Assembly (NCBI GenBank): GCA_024516035.1
Contig: CM044956.1
Location: forward strand, 51,988,436-52,052,435
Reading direction: 5' to 3'
DNA from: Bactericera cockerelli
Lineage: Eukaryota > Arthropoda > Insecta > Hemiptera > Triozidae
Length of the DNA stretch: 64,000 nucleotides
The notes below the pieces were generated by a model, which saw only the letters and a program-made list of their open reading frames with translations, was not told the DNA's origin and ran no database searches. Of the stretch, positions 57,101 to 64,000 are shown in pieces. Position numbers and translations under genes: made by a program. Numbering within the stretch: position 1 is the stretch's first letter; each line of letters begins with the position of its first letter.

Positions 57101-60100
57101 GACTGTAAAGTTCATTGATAAAGTTGGACAATTGTTAAAAAAAAGAAACAGGAGACAGTCAAATGAAGAACTTCCTAATAAAAAAAAATTCTATATTTTT
57201 TATATCAATAAATATTTTTGTTAAACAATTTTATTCTAATAGACTGTGTTTAAACTCTCGATAGACCTGTAGAGGTTGACATTTATAAAACAAAGCTGAA
57301 ATTAACTGAACACTGCGGTGAGTTGCAGTATGCAAGCCACACAGATAATTAGAATACCTAGAAGAACATGGAAGGAAATATTTACAACATTATCAAGATA
57401 GGAGAGAGACAAGAAAATAAAATATATTTTATTTAATAATAAAACGCACTTTCAATACTTGTAAAACCTAGAGGACTCAAATGAGGTTCATTTTTCAAAT
57501 ACAAAAAAAAAAAAAAAAATGTTTTGTTGTGTGTAAATTCAAGTAAAATTCCAGAAGTATTAAAAGCGCCTGCACCTTTTGTTTTAAGAGACTTTTTCAT
57601 TGCAATAATTCTACAAATTGCTTGGTAAACACAGAATGAAGGCGTATTATTTCTTTTAGAATTTCAGTGAATTTCGTATAATTATGTACCTACATAATAA
57701 GTACATACTAGTATGTTCAATCATATTAAATTTGCTTTTTTTTCGACAAGATTTTTGTCTGGAAAGAAGTAAAATGGATGTTAATACAAACCAGGAATTT
57801 TACCACCTACGATTTCAGGTATTTTTCCTAATATTAACTAATAATATGTTTCAGTTACATTAACTAAACTAATTTTATGTTTCAGTTCGATCTTGTTTGT
57901 GAGAAAGATATCTACCCTACCTTGGGGCTAGCTGCCCTCAACCTAGGAGGACCTGTGGGGGTCTACTTCTTTGGCTTACTGAATGATAGGTAATATAAAC
58001 GAGAAAATAAATGGGTCGGAAATTTACTGGAATAATTAATTTACCTTGTTTTCAAGATAACCGCACAGGAGATTAGAGCCCAGTAAACTTTTTGCCAGTC
58101 AGATCTTTAGGATAAAGCTTTAGATAATTTGTCAATTGTTACATCTATACCAAGTAATTAACATTTTGGGGTAGTTTATTTATTATACAGTTTTGGGTAT
58201 AATTTAATCTTAATGAAACCAATGAACTAAAAAATTGCTTGAACAAGACTCTTACTCAAGAATTTTTTTTTTATGAATGAATATCTATTTATTTAAAAAG
58301 AGGTCTATAAAACCCAGAGTCCTTGCCCCAATCACTTAATTTGTGACCTCAAGCATTACTACCTTTCAGACTGGGCCGAAAAATTTCATTCTTCCTGTGC
58401 TTGGCTACACTGGTGGGGGGCAGTCTGTTGAGCGCCCTGACCCAAAACTTCTGGCAGTGGGCCGCCACCAGGGTGATTGTGGGCTTAACTATCCCTGCCG
58501 TGTACCAGATACCATTCATAATCTGTAAGTGCAGCTTCTTTTGTTTCACAAATAATTTCTACAAAACTTTCATAATTTTTAAGTCAAGTTCATTATAATG
58601 ACACGATAAAAGTCGTCAAAACAGAACTAATCTGATGAAAACGCTTATTGAAATAAAAAACTACATATAAATCGACAAAAAAAAAATAAATAATAAAACG
58701 ACAAAAATAGAAACATTTTTTTTGAGGTTCCCTGCTTTAAAAACCATTTTTAATAGAAAGCTTCTTCTATGAACAGGAAAATATTGACAGTCACTTGAAT
58801 TCCTGAGCATATATGTTCAAATAGAATATAGGTACTTCTTATTCTAACAGCCCAACAACGCATTTTTGCCAAAGAAGTTAATCTTATTGGTAGGCTAATT
58901 TTTATTTCACGATTTATAATGTGAAATACCATGTGACAAGGGTAATTCTATGTTACAAAAAAATAAGATTTCAAATGCTGAATAAGATTTTTATTATGTT
59001 AAATGTTGTTTAGTTGAACCTGGATTGAATGGAGAGTCAGATATGACAGAAAACTCTTTATAACAGAGAAAATCTCAGGTCCCTCCGTCCCCTGTTTATG
59101 TGTAATAGAAAACTGGCTTTATTAGAAACCTATTTATAATGTAACTGTGATATGTAACTGTGATAATAATCCTTTCAAATTTGACTTTTGTGGCATGTAT
59201 TTCGTTTGTGTTAATTAATGGTAATTTGTTTGTAGGTATATGTAAAAAGAAGAAAAAAATCTTATATTTTGTTAAAGTTTGTTTTTTTTTTGTAAATTGG
59301 TCATGTACCGTGGGTATACAATGCCTAACGGTATTTATTATTATTATTATAATGTAATTTTTTACTCTGTGTCTTTTGGGTTCTATTTTATCCAATTTTG
59401 TCTTTGGGTACCTTCAAATTTCACAAGATAATATTGGTTCCGCTGACTTTACAGCTCTCGAACTGGTTGGTCCGAACTACAGATCGGCCGTCACCTTTAT
59501 GACCTGTCTCTTCTACGCCATGGGGCTGTTGCTCCTCTCAGTGGTGGCTTATTACATCAGGAACTGGATAATACTCACCTACGCCACTTCAGCTCCATTC
59601 CTGCTTTACTTTCTCTACTGGTGGTGAGTTCACACTCGGCTATGTTCATTTCACAGATGGTGGTGCGTTCGTCCAAATCAATAAAATTGAATGAAGTTAT
59701 TCAGGTGTATATATGTAATGCACGTATGTAGTTTTATAGTATTGTTATGTCATAATTGTGGTGGGTTGCTCAACATGATTAATCTCCAAATATCATCAAT
59801 TTTCAATATCCAAATTTTCAATATCAAAGAAAAAAAGTGTAACGATCAAGGAAAAAAATGTATTTTACTGATTGGTACGAGGTTTGGCTATTAAGTTCGT
59901 AGACTCTTCCTATAAAACGATGTGTGTTTAACTTACCCAACTTTAGTAGTTATACCCTTCAATGTACTCCCCTCCTCTATCCCTATAACGTTCTAAGCAA
60001 ATTTTCCATTGATCGAAACAGTGGTAGAGGTCATTTTGTGTGAGGCCTTTCATGACTTCTGCCGGTTTTTTCAACCCAGATGGGCTGACGTCCTTCCAGA

Positions 60101-62064
60101 AGGACGCTTCAAAGTACTACGCTGTGGATTTTTCTAATTAATTCAACTTGTTGGGGATAGTTGGCGACACCTCAAACTCTTTGTATAGAGTCCAAGTGAT
60201 AAGTTGAGACCACTTTTTTTGATTTATTTTTGCGTGTGAAAGTTTGGATAGCTGTAAAATTTCAATGGATGAACGAGACAAAAAAAATCACGGCGTTACT
60301 GGTTAACGGCATCTACGCTGTCAAATCTGGTACCTTTCAGGGCAGATTTGATTTTTGGGAATAAGTAAAAGTCGCACGGGGCCAGGTCGGGTGAGTAAGG
60401 AGGGTGTTCCAACACTGGGATGTTGTACTTGGCCAGGAACGTCTTCACGAAGAAGGCACTGTGGGCTGGCGCATAGCACCATTTTTGCGAAAACTTTTGT
60501 CATGTTAAAATTTTCGTGCAAAATTTGTCTCACACATTCTTTATCAATTTTAAGTGTATCAGCCATTAGTGTAAGAGGTAACCTACGGTCGGAACGAATC
60601 ATAACACAATTTTTTTCAATGTTTTCGTTAATTTTTGAGGTTTGGGGGCGACCAGGACGTGGATCGTCCTCAACATCTTCCTGACCATCTTGAAACCGTT
60701 TGAACCACTTATAAAGCGTTGATCTTTTCAAACATCACTCCTGGTACACTGTCTTTAACAAAGAAAAAGTTTCACCAGCAAGTTTTACGTAAAATTCAAT
60801 AATCACTCGTTTCTCAACGTTTGTATCAATCATAATTCCGGCAAAATTAAAAAAGGTGTCTTATGCGTCGGGCTATCACAACAGAACTAATTACAGTACA
60901 GGCATGTGTCAGCTATGAATCAAAACACAAGACTTGAAGCTGTCTAAATATGTTTATCATATCTGTCTAGCATGGACAGCTTTTGCGTAGCGGCTCGCGT
61001 CTACGAACTTACTCGTATGCTGTGTATTTTTGGCAATCAGCAAAAATGCTTACAACATTTTTGTTTATTGTTATTTAATAAAGAAAACATATGTTTCTCT
61101 CTCTCTCTCTATTATTTCTCGTAATGCAGCAAAAAGTCTTAGATGCTGGGTATCGCTACTTCACTCGGCCATAACTACTTAAGTATATTGTGTAAAAATT
61201 TCTTTAAAAGTATACCTACATGTATTTTGTTTTGAAGAATTCTTAGTTAGGTAGGTACTCTTTTCTCTGTGTCTCTCAAAATTGGACCTAACTAAAATGG
61301 TTCCAGAATTTAACCAAAATATAAGCACTGTCCAAACTCTCTCTCTCTTTCAGGGTTCTGCCAGAGTCGCCCAGGTGGTTGCTAGCAAAAGGAAGACTTG
61401 AAGAAGCTTCCAAAATCCTCGATGTCTTAGCAAGAGTCAATGGGAAAGAACTTCCAGATAGTTTTAAACTTCAGTTGAAGGTGTGTTTAATTTTAACCAA
61501 CGGTTTTATTTATTTACAGAGAATACTAAACTTTATGATTGTCCATTATTGTGGTCTCTGAATTCAGTACAATATATTGGATAAAATATTCATTGATTTT
61601 TTACGTCTGTTAGTACCTATCAGAAAAAACCTATTCGCATCTCCTTTGCATAGTGCGAGTATGAGAAATCACTTTTCATAGTTTTGTACGAATTACAATT
61701 TTGTTTATTCCAGGCGGTCAAAGGAATACTGGAAAAATGAGAAAAGTATCAAAAAAATATGAAAACCGTTACGACCTTGCGTTATCTCGTGAGTTTGTCT
61801 GCGTGGTGAAACAAGACTGGTGCGTGGACAATTTTCAAAAAGCTTTTGTGCATAATACTGAGGAATTCATGTTGATAGGGAATATTAAAAAAAAAATCAA
61901 ATTCAGCGTCTGAACTATTTCTAATACTATTCCTCATTCCAGCAAGGCATGATGTTGAAGAGAACTGTCAGTGAAGAGCAAAGGTTGAAGAAAGGTCCTG
62001 GAGTTGCAGCCCTCTGCAGAACACCCAACATGAGACTCAAAACCTTGCTCATTACCCTCAACTG
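50948..62064 (+). CDS. SLC22-type organic cation/carnitine-like transporter, 5' part (7 exons, incomplete)
   Basis: Seven + strand exons with GT/AG borders join without a frame break into about 374 residues: 50948(ATG)-51160, 54705-54938, 57886-57989, 58370-58524, 59455-59623, 61354-61480, 61943-62064 (ends in phase 2). The product has the SLC22 layout: cytoplasmic start [18 protein letters not shown]1, a large extracellular loop with five N-glycosylation sequons (NAS, NWT, NLS, NSS, NTS), then FDLVC before TM2, the MFS signature NDRLGRK after TM2, LVGPNYRS after TM4, and [12 protein letters not shown] after TM6. The family usually has about 520-560 residues and 12 TM segments, so the last five or six TM segments lie beyond base 64,000. 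By family knowledge it is a plasma-membrane transporter of organic cations, carnitine-like or other small solutes; the substrate cannot be told. Exons are much more GC-rich than the introns. ATG 50,948 has a perfect gccaccATGg context, but the frame is open upstream to the splice acceptor at 50,932, so an earlier start in an upstream exon is possible. Confidence 0.9.
51285..51395 (-). mobile_element. SINE D, reverse, partial, in SLC22 intron 1
   Basis: Only the body is left (ggtaaccaccaggcaagg ... gtcttgttattatgtgg); head absent. Confidence 0.78.
52007..53567 (+). mobile_element. Long inverted-repeat element with nested insertion
   Basis: About 110 bases at the left (tacagaatgtttctgaa..ccataggttccct) recur inverted at the right (agggaacctatgg..cagaaactgagaaacaccctgca). 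Between them sits a full palindrome-ended repeat (52,449-53,158). The right end is included in a tandem duplication. Confidence 0.65.
52449..53158 (-). mobile_element. Palindrome-ended repeat family P, full copy
   Basis: Runs from 'cactgccaattatggacac' to a 36-base terminal palindrome (acttccgatttctaat / attagaaatttctcggaagt, 53,122-53,157). Internally AT-rich with phrases such as 'aaatttcatcaaaatcgg' recurring. No coding. Asymmetric termini with a palindrome at one end recall Helentron-type non-autonomous elements, but this assignment is inference. Confidence 0.75.
53523..54113 (+). repeat. ~299-bp tandem duplication
   Basis: The block from 'ttcaaaatatttgtactc' to 'ctagctttcaatactt' is present twice in tandem (from about 53,520 and 53,820). 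Only about two substitutions separate the copies (tagatactacgtgcc versus tagaaactacgtccc). Each copy holds an AG-preceded, relatively GC-rich stretch (agagaacacgtactggg...) open in two frames; it is unrecognised. The duplication is recent, or is an assembly artefact. Confidence 0.9.
54266..54680 (+). mobile_element. SINE B interrupted by repeat H
   Basis: Head cggacctcaataacctgatc, B box ggttcaagtccca, body to 'cacaaatatgata'. A ~255-bp piece (54,405-54,660: ctggctgggggacgtt..ggttacaacaacaac) is inserted, with 'atatgata' on both sides. The far side runs into SLC22 exon 2. Confidence 0.75.
54705..54938 (+). CDS. SLC22 transporter exon 2, extracellular loop
   Basis: The acceptor is cctacgtaag|GTC and the donor GAT|gtgagt; 234 bases, phase 0 at both ends. 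It encodes the glycosylated loop between TM1 and TM2, with cysteines (DQC, EPC) that typically form disulphides in the family, and ends GWEYD...SIVVD, which joins FDLVC of the next exon exactly as in SLC22 proteins. The acceptor tract is weak (cctacgtaag), so the exact left border is less certain than the others. Confidence 0.85.
55048..55251 (-). pseudogene. IQRGN-domain fragment, minus strand, in SLC22 intron 2
   Basis: Ends [22 protein letters not shown]...GEVFYIL then stop, like the 21.3-kb and 26.1-kb copies. Upstream part degenerate. Confidence 0.6.
55418..55655 (+). mobile_element. Non-autonomous Helitron, full copy in SLC22 intron
   Basis: Same family as 18,545-18,783: TC start after A55417, 3' hairpin, CTAG at 55652-55655 followed by T. 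A 12-base target duplication of a LINE begins 15 bases downstream, so two elements sit side by side. Confidence 0.88.
55682..56816 (+). mobile_element. 5'-truncated non-LTR retrotransposon (LINE) with perfect 12-bp target duplication
   Basis: The element is flanked by AAGATGAGAATG at 55,670-55,681 and 56,817-56,828. It has a polyadenylation signal AATAAA near 56,791 and ends in a short (TATC)n tail. Intact flanks and the undamaged reading frame inside indicate a young insertion. It lies in the intron between SLC22 exons 2 and 3. Confidence 0.93.
55689..56573 (+). CDS. LINE ORF2 C-terminal region, open reading frame
   Basis: An uninterrupted frame of 294 residues lacking the endonuclease and reverse-transcriptase catalytic parts. 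It starts within the post-RT region (LLYGAEVWG, a hallmark of non-LTR ORF2 after the RT domain) and ends with a cysteine-rich knuckle, CTNC...[10 protein letters not shown], as in many insect LINEs. The initiator Met is simply the first after truncation. The clade is not assigned. Confidence 0.85.
   Translation: MKLYDSIVKTTLLYGAEVWGHRYVDVIEKCQSQMLKSVYCLPRCTPGYMLRLEMGVAKLSFHVFRQMVEWWIRLLAMSQTRYPKICYDQLREQDLRSSNVQKYNWVTMLKIKLVQLGFADIWEAQSLELIKSRKLDIYSTFYNELINDDWESLQVSSYGGHLNNLKLQLATYQPGVAFPSPYLLNNMPIIKLRTIAQLRLAGKVVKIYLNGMMYEWDQNEMCTNCELGQLESFNHFFKQCSLYEQFREVYIRALLQAHNNEITSLLNTENRSDISKIFGYVQAALRIRSFIRNE
56829..57885. other. SLC22 intron 2, right part
   Basis: A SINE A core fragment (56,950-57,025), an IQRGN-domain piece (57,080-57,180) and AT-rich intron leading to the exon 3 acceptor. 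Confidence 0.6.
57080..57180 (+). pseudogene. IQRGN-domain fragment, internal piece only
   Basis: [20 protein letters not shown] corresponds to VETLGPWAEETMGFINKVGN of the 26.1-kb copy; similarity ends after about 35 codons. Confidence 0.5.
57886..57989 (+). CDS. SLC22 transporter exon 3, TM2
   Basis: The acceptor is tttatgtttcag|TTC and the donor GATAG|gtaata. It encodes [14 protein letters not shown], then TM2, and ends inside the NDR of the MFS signature. Phase 2 at the right end fits the next exon. Confidence 0.9.
58370..58524 (+). CDS. SLC22 transporter exon 4, TM3-TM4
   Basis: The acceptor is acctttcag|A and the donor ATCT|gtaagt (strong consensus). It completes the DRLGRK MFS motif, then encodes [11 protein letters not shown] (TM3), the loop QNFWQW, and the next segment with [15 protein letters not shown]. 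It leaves phase 1. Confidence 0.9.
59455..59623 (+). CDS. SLC22 transporter exon 5, TM5-TM6
   Basis: The acceptor is gactttacag|C and the donor TACTGGTG|gtgagt. It encodes [13 protein letters not shown], a family-typical motif, then two hydrophobic stretches separated by YYIRNW and ending YFLYWW. Phase 2 fits exon 6, giving [10 protein letters not shown]. Confidence 0.9.
59876..61018 (-). mobile_element. mariner element, degenerate, in SLC22 intron 5
   Basis: Ends carry imperfect inverted repeats around 'taagttcgtagac' (59,891-59,904 and its complement near 61,000); the right end lacks about 10 bases present at the left. About 1.14 kb, close to a full mariner, with a broken minus-strand transposase inside. 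Confidence 0.82.
59935..60731 (-). pseudogene. mariner transposase, catalytic core deleted
   Basis: Minus strand: helix-turn-helix region with [11 protein letters not shown] and [10 protein letters not shown], then an abrupt joint at KVFAKMV to APAHS-type sequence, then (after a frameshift) [15 protein letters not shown] near 60,400 and the end motif [16 protein letters not shown] near 60,000. The joint removes the segment holding the first two catalytic aspartates of the DD34D triad, so the protein is dead. Confidence 0.85.
61354..61480 (+). CDS. SLC22 transporter exon 6, PESPRWL motif
   Basis: The acceptor follows a (CT)n polypyrimidine tract, ctctctttcag|G; the donor is AAG|gtgtgt. It encodes [14 protein letters not shown], the conserved sugar-transporter-like motif after TM6, then the helical large cytoplasmic loop. 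It ends in phase 0. Confidence 0.9.
61943..62064 (+). CDS. SLC22 transporter exon 7, cytoplasmic loop to TM7
   Basis: The acceptor is cctcattccag|CAA and the donor AACTG|gtacgt. It encodes the basic cytoplasmic loop and the [14 protein letters not shown] lead-in to TM7 that is typical of the family. It ends in phase 2, and no in-window exon continues it; the rest of the gene lies past the right edge. Confidence 0.85.
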
Positions 62065-62191
62065 GTACGTATTCAAATTCAAAATACAGTTTTGCACCTA
62101 AGTTATTTCGTTCAATTTATTGAAGGTAATTTTACATAAATCTACTACAGCATTGATATAATTATCTAACAGAGCCATTTCGGTACCTCTT

Positions 62192-62886
62192 TTAGGCACT
62201 CCCAGGCCTTTCTGCAATGTTTATGCTGGAAGTAAGGGATATTGAGCGGGATGTTGGTTCATGACAAACTTGCACGATTTCATCGCCACACAGGGAGTTG
62301 TCTCCGATACAGTTCGTATTGTTAACAGGTTCAATTTTGTTGACTTTTCTTAGGAAATCGGTTAATTTTCTTTCTTCCTGCATGCTGTTGTGCTTTTCAC
62401 CGTTATATGATGTTTCAAACCTTCGTGAAACAACTTTTTTGAGATTCGGTGGTGTGTAAAAGGAGTTCATTGACCAAATGCCTTGGGAAATTAGTTCTGC
62501 TTTTGCTTTTTCAATGAGAGTGTCAGGAAGGGACAGTTCATCTGAGTTTTCATTGTTTGAGAGGTGAATTATTGGATTGGAACTTAATTCATCTAAGCTA
62601 TGAATTTTTGAAGATTGGAAAATATAGGGAAAATTGGAACTTTCTTCTGATTTTTGAATGTTTGTCGAGCGAAGATTTTGATTGGAACTTTGTTCTGATT
62701 TTTGAATGTTTGTTGAGCGAAGGTGTTGATTGGAACTTTGTTCTGATTTTTGCATGTTTGTTGAGCGAAGATGTTGATTGGAACTTTGTTCTGATTTTTG
62801 AATGTTTGTCGATTCATGTTGATTGGAACTTTGTTCTGATTTTTGAACATTTGTTGAGCGAAGATGTTGATTTGGACTTTGATGAA
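62192..62886 (-). CDS. Candidate antisense 3' exon with STNIQKSEQSSNQ repeats
   Basis: On the minus strand a frame stays open from an acceptor-like 'tatccttatacag' (about 62,887) to TAA at 62,192-62,194, about 230 codons. The first part has five to six repeats of a 15-16-residue unit (STNIQKSEQSSNQHLR); the rest is unique and hydrophilic with SLDELSSNP, LIEKAKAELISQGIW, KLTDFLRKVNKIEP. A minus-strand AATAAA lies at 62,116-62,121, 71 bases after the stop. It lies within the SLC22 intron after exon 7, in antisense. No family recognised; the protein would be mostly disordered. It could instead be a chance-open minisatellite. Confidence 0.45.
62630..62880. repeat. ~48-bp minisatellite (ttggaactttgttctg unit)
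   Basis: Five to six units of 'ttgattggaactttgttctgatttttgaa' with 'gtttgttgagcgaag', one shortened (gtttgtcgattcatg). Unit lengths keep the minus-strand frame open (45 or 48 bases). Confidence 0.85.
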
Positions 62887-63165
62887 CCTGTATAAGGATA
62901 TAGAGTGCACAATTAACGAAGTGGTTTTTTTATTTATTTATAAAGCCCCATTGTCACCCAAATTAATGGGCTAGGGCCTCCTTTAAAAGGGTATATTATA
63001 TTTACATTGTTAATGATCTGTTGCATGAGTATACATAAAAAAAAAACAAAAACAAAACAAAATACTTACTAAATACACAATAAAGACTATGACCTTGACT
63101 AGGACTTACTTACTATGACATGAAAAAAAAGAAAAATCATAGAGTGAAACCAACCATAATTTGTG

Positions 63166-63268
63166 TTCAAGAATTTTTTTTTTTTTTTTTTTTTTTCTGG
63201 GAAAAAATCTATTATGTTTCTAATTTCTACATCTAAATCTATCCCTCTTTTCCCCCCTTTCACTTCCA

Positions 63269-63301
<33 letters not shown>

Positions 63302-64000
63302 CCTTTCTTTTTTCTTTTGTCATAGTAATTTCCATTCTTCTCTGTTCATTGCTCTTCTCATCCATAGTGGTCCAGCTCGTGTTACAAGTTCATCCTTCCA
63401 CCTTTTCCTCTGCCTTCCTCTACATCTTTTCTGATCTCTTGGGATCCATTCAGTGATGGACTTTGACCATCTGTTGTCATTTGTTCTCATCATATGACCT
63501 GCCCATTTAAATTTTAGGTCAGCTGCAATGAATTCAACTCTTTTTACTTGGAGCTTTTTCTCTATATCTTTTGTTCTTATTTTATGTTCTAGTTTGACCT
63601 TTAATATACTTCTCATCATTTTGTTTTGGGTACTGGCAAGCTTTCTTTCATGAACCTTGGTCCTGGCCCAAGCTTGGCATCCATATGTGAGTGTGGGGAA
63701 GATGCATGTTTGAAGTAGTTGGCCCTTAATCCTTAATGGTAAGTCTCCATTCATTAGCTTTCTGAGGCCCCAATATTTCCCCCAAGCAAGATTGATTCTG
63801 CGGTTGATTTCTTCATCTAGATGTTTTTTAATCGTTATGGTTTGGCCAAGGTATACGTAAGATTCCACATATTTGAGTTCCTCATTTTCTAGCATTATTT
63901 TTTCCTTTCCTCTGTTTGTCATGACTTTTGTTTTGCTTGTATTCATTTCTAAACCTCTTTTACGGCTTTGTATCCCCAGTTCATTTATCATTTTTTCTAG
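63166..64000 (-). mobile_element. LINE 3' end with poly(A) tail, antisense in SLC22 intron
   Basis: Read on the minus strand, a LINE frame enters from the right edge, stops near 63,320 and is followed almost at once by a poly(A) tail (about 39 T on the + strand at 63,262-63,300). A second poly(T) run at 63,166-63,196 may belong to a neighbouring insertion. The element extends beyond the window. Confidence 0.85.
63320..63991 (-). CDS. LINE ORF2 C-terminal part (endonuclease-reverse transcriptase family)
   Basis: About 223 residues without a stop. It contains SYVYLGQTIT, LWARTK-type and LTYGCQAW motifs found downstream of the RT catalytic YxDD in these elements, then a basic C-terminus with GRQRKRWKDE and ends near NREEWKLL, a standard end of this protein class. 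The catalytic RT and endonuclease parts would lie to the right of the window. Confidence 0.88.
   Translation of the reverse strand: MINELGIQSRKRGLEMNTSKTKVMTNRGKEKIMLENEELKYVESYVYLGQTITIKKHLDEEINRRINLAWGKYWGLRKLMNGDLPLRIKGQLLQTCIFPTLTYGCQAWARTKVHERKLASTQNKMMRSILKVKLEHKIRTKDIEKKLQVKRVEFIAADLKFKWAGHMMRTNDNRWSKSITEWIPRDQKRCRGRQRKRWKDELVTRAGPLWMRRAMNREEWKLL

Noticed and set aside
1..64000. CRISPR arrays, bacterial operons or ribosome-binding sites
   Set aside because: Tandem repeats here are satellites or minisatellites without unique spacers, and the gene structure is spliced eukaryotic.

Overview
This is AT-rich, repeat-dense eukaryotic nuclear DNA, almost certainly from an insect. Evidence: a host gene split by GT/AG introns; mariner transposons; non-LTR retrotransposon ends; Helitron ends; many tRNA- and 5S-rRNA-derived SINEs; long simple repeats. 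The repeat mix would fit a large hemipteran genome such as a planthopper or leafhopper, but this is a guess; nothing here fixes the species. There are no bacterial-style operons, no CRISPR array and no convincing free-standing tRNA or rRNA gene.

Layout. Bases 1-46,800 hold no convincing host gene: they are a mosaic of nested repeats, simple repeats and degenerate transposon coding pieces. Bases 47,866-62,064 hold the one clear host gene, the 5' part of an SLC22-type (organic cation/carnitine-like) membrane transporter on the + strand. Seven exons are visible and join in phase: 50,933-51,160; 54,705-54,938; 57,886-57,989; 58,370-58,524; 59,455-59,623; 61,354-61,480; 61,943-62,064. The gene runs off the right edge. 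Its introns carry two Helitron/LINE insertions, a mariner copy, a LINE 3' end and a possible antisense exon.

Most notable observations. (1) At 5,396-6,945 lies a satellite-like array with an exact 144-bp period. Each unit contains a type I hammerhead ribozyme (CTGATGA core, GAGC/GCTC stem II, GAAA, GTC cleavage site, stem I closing). This is the hallmark of small ribozyme-bearing retroelements (retrozymes) and is the best candidate for an unusual biological system here. (2) A 62-bp minisatellite (48,977-50,720) is built from the splice acceptor and first codons of the transporter's first visible exon, so about 17 decoy acceptors precede the real one; a SINE then landed inside the last unit. 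(3) tRNA-headed and 5S-rRNA-headed SINEs share the same central domain, built around a CAGGCTGGGTGAGG core. (4) A near-complete 740-bp palindrome with a 9-base loop sits at 11,631-12,372. (5) A repeat-encoded protein domain ending in an IQRGNAASVLG-like motif occurs four times as fragments. (6) Several short, perfect, tiny-loop inverted duplications look like template-switch scars.

The mobile elements are heavily nested: mariner in a palindrome-ended repeat, SINE in repeat, repeat in SINE, LINE fragment in a minisatellite. This allows relative dating of insertions. Coordinates of repeat copies are read by eye and may be off by about 5-20 bases unless a boundary is stated as exact.
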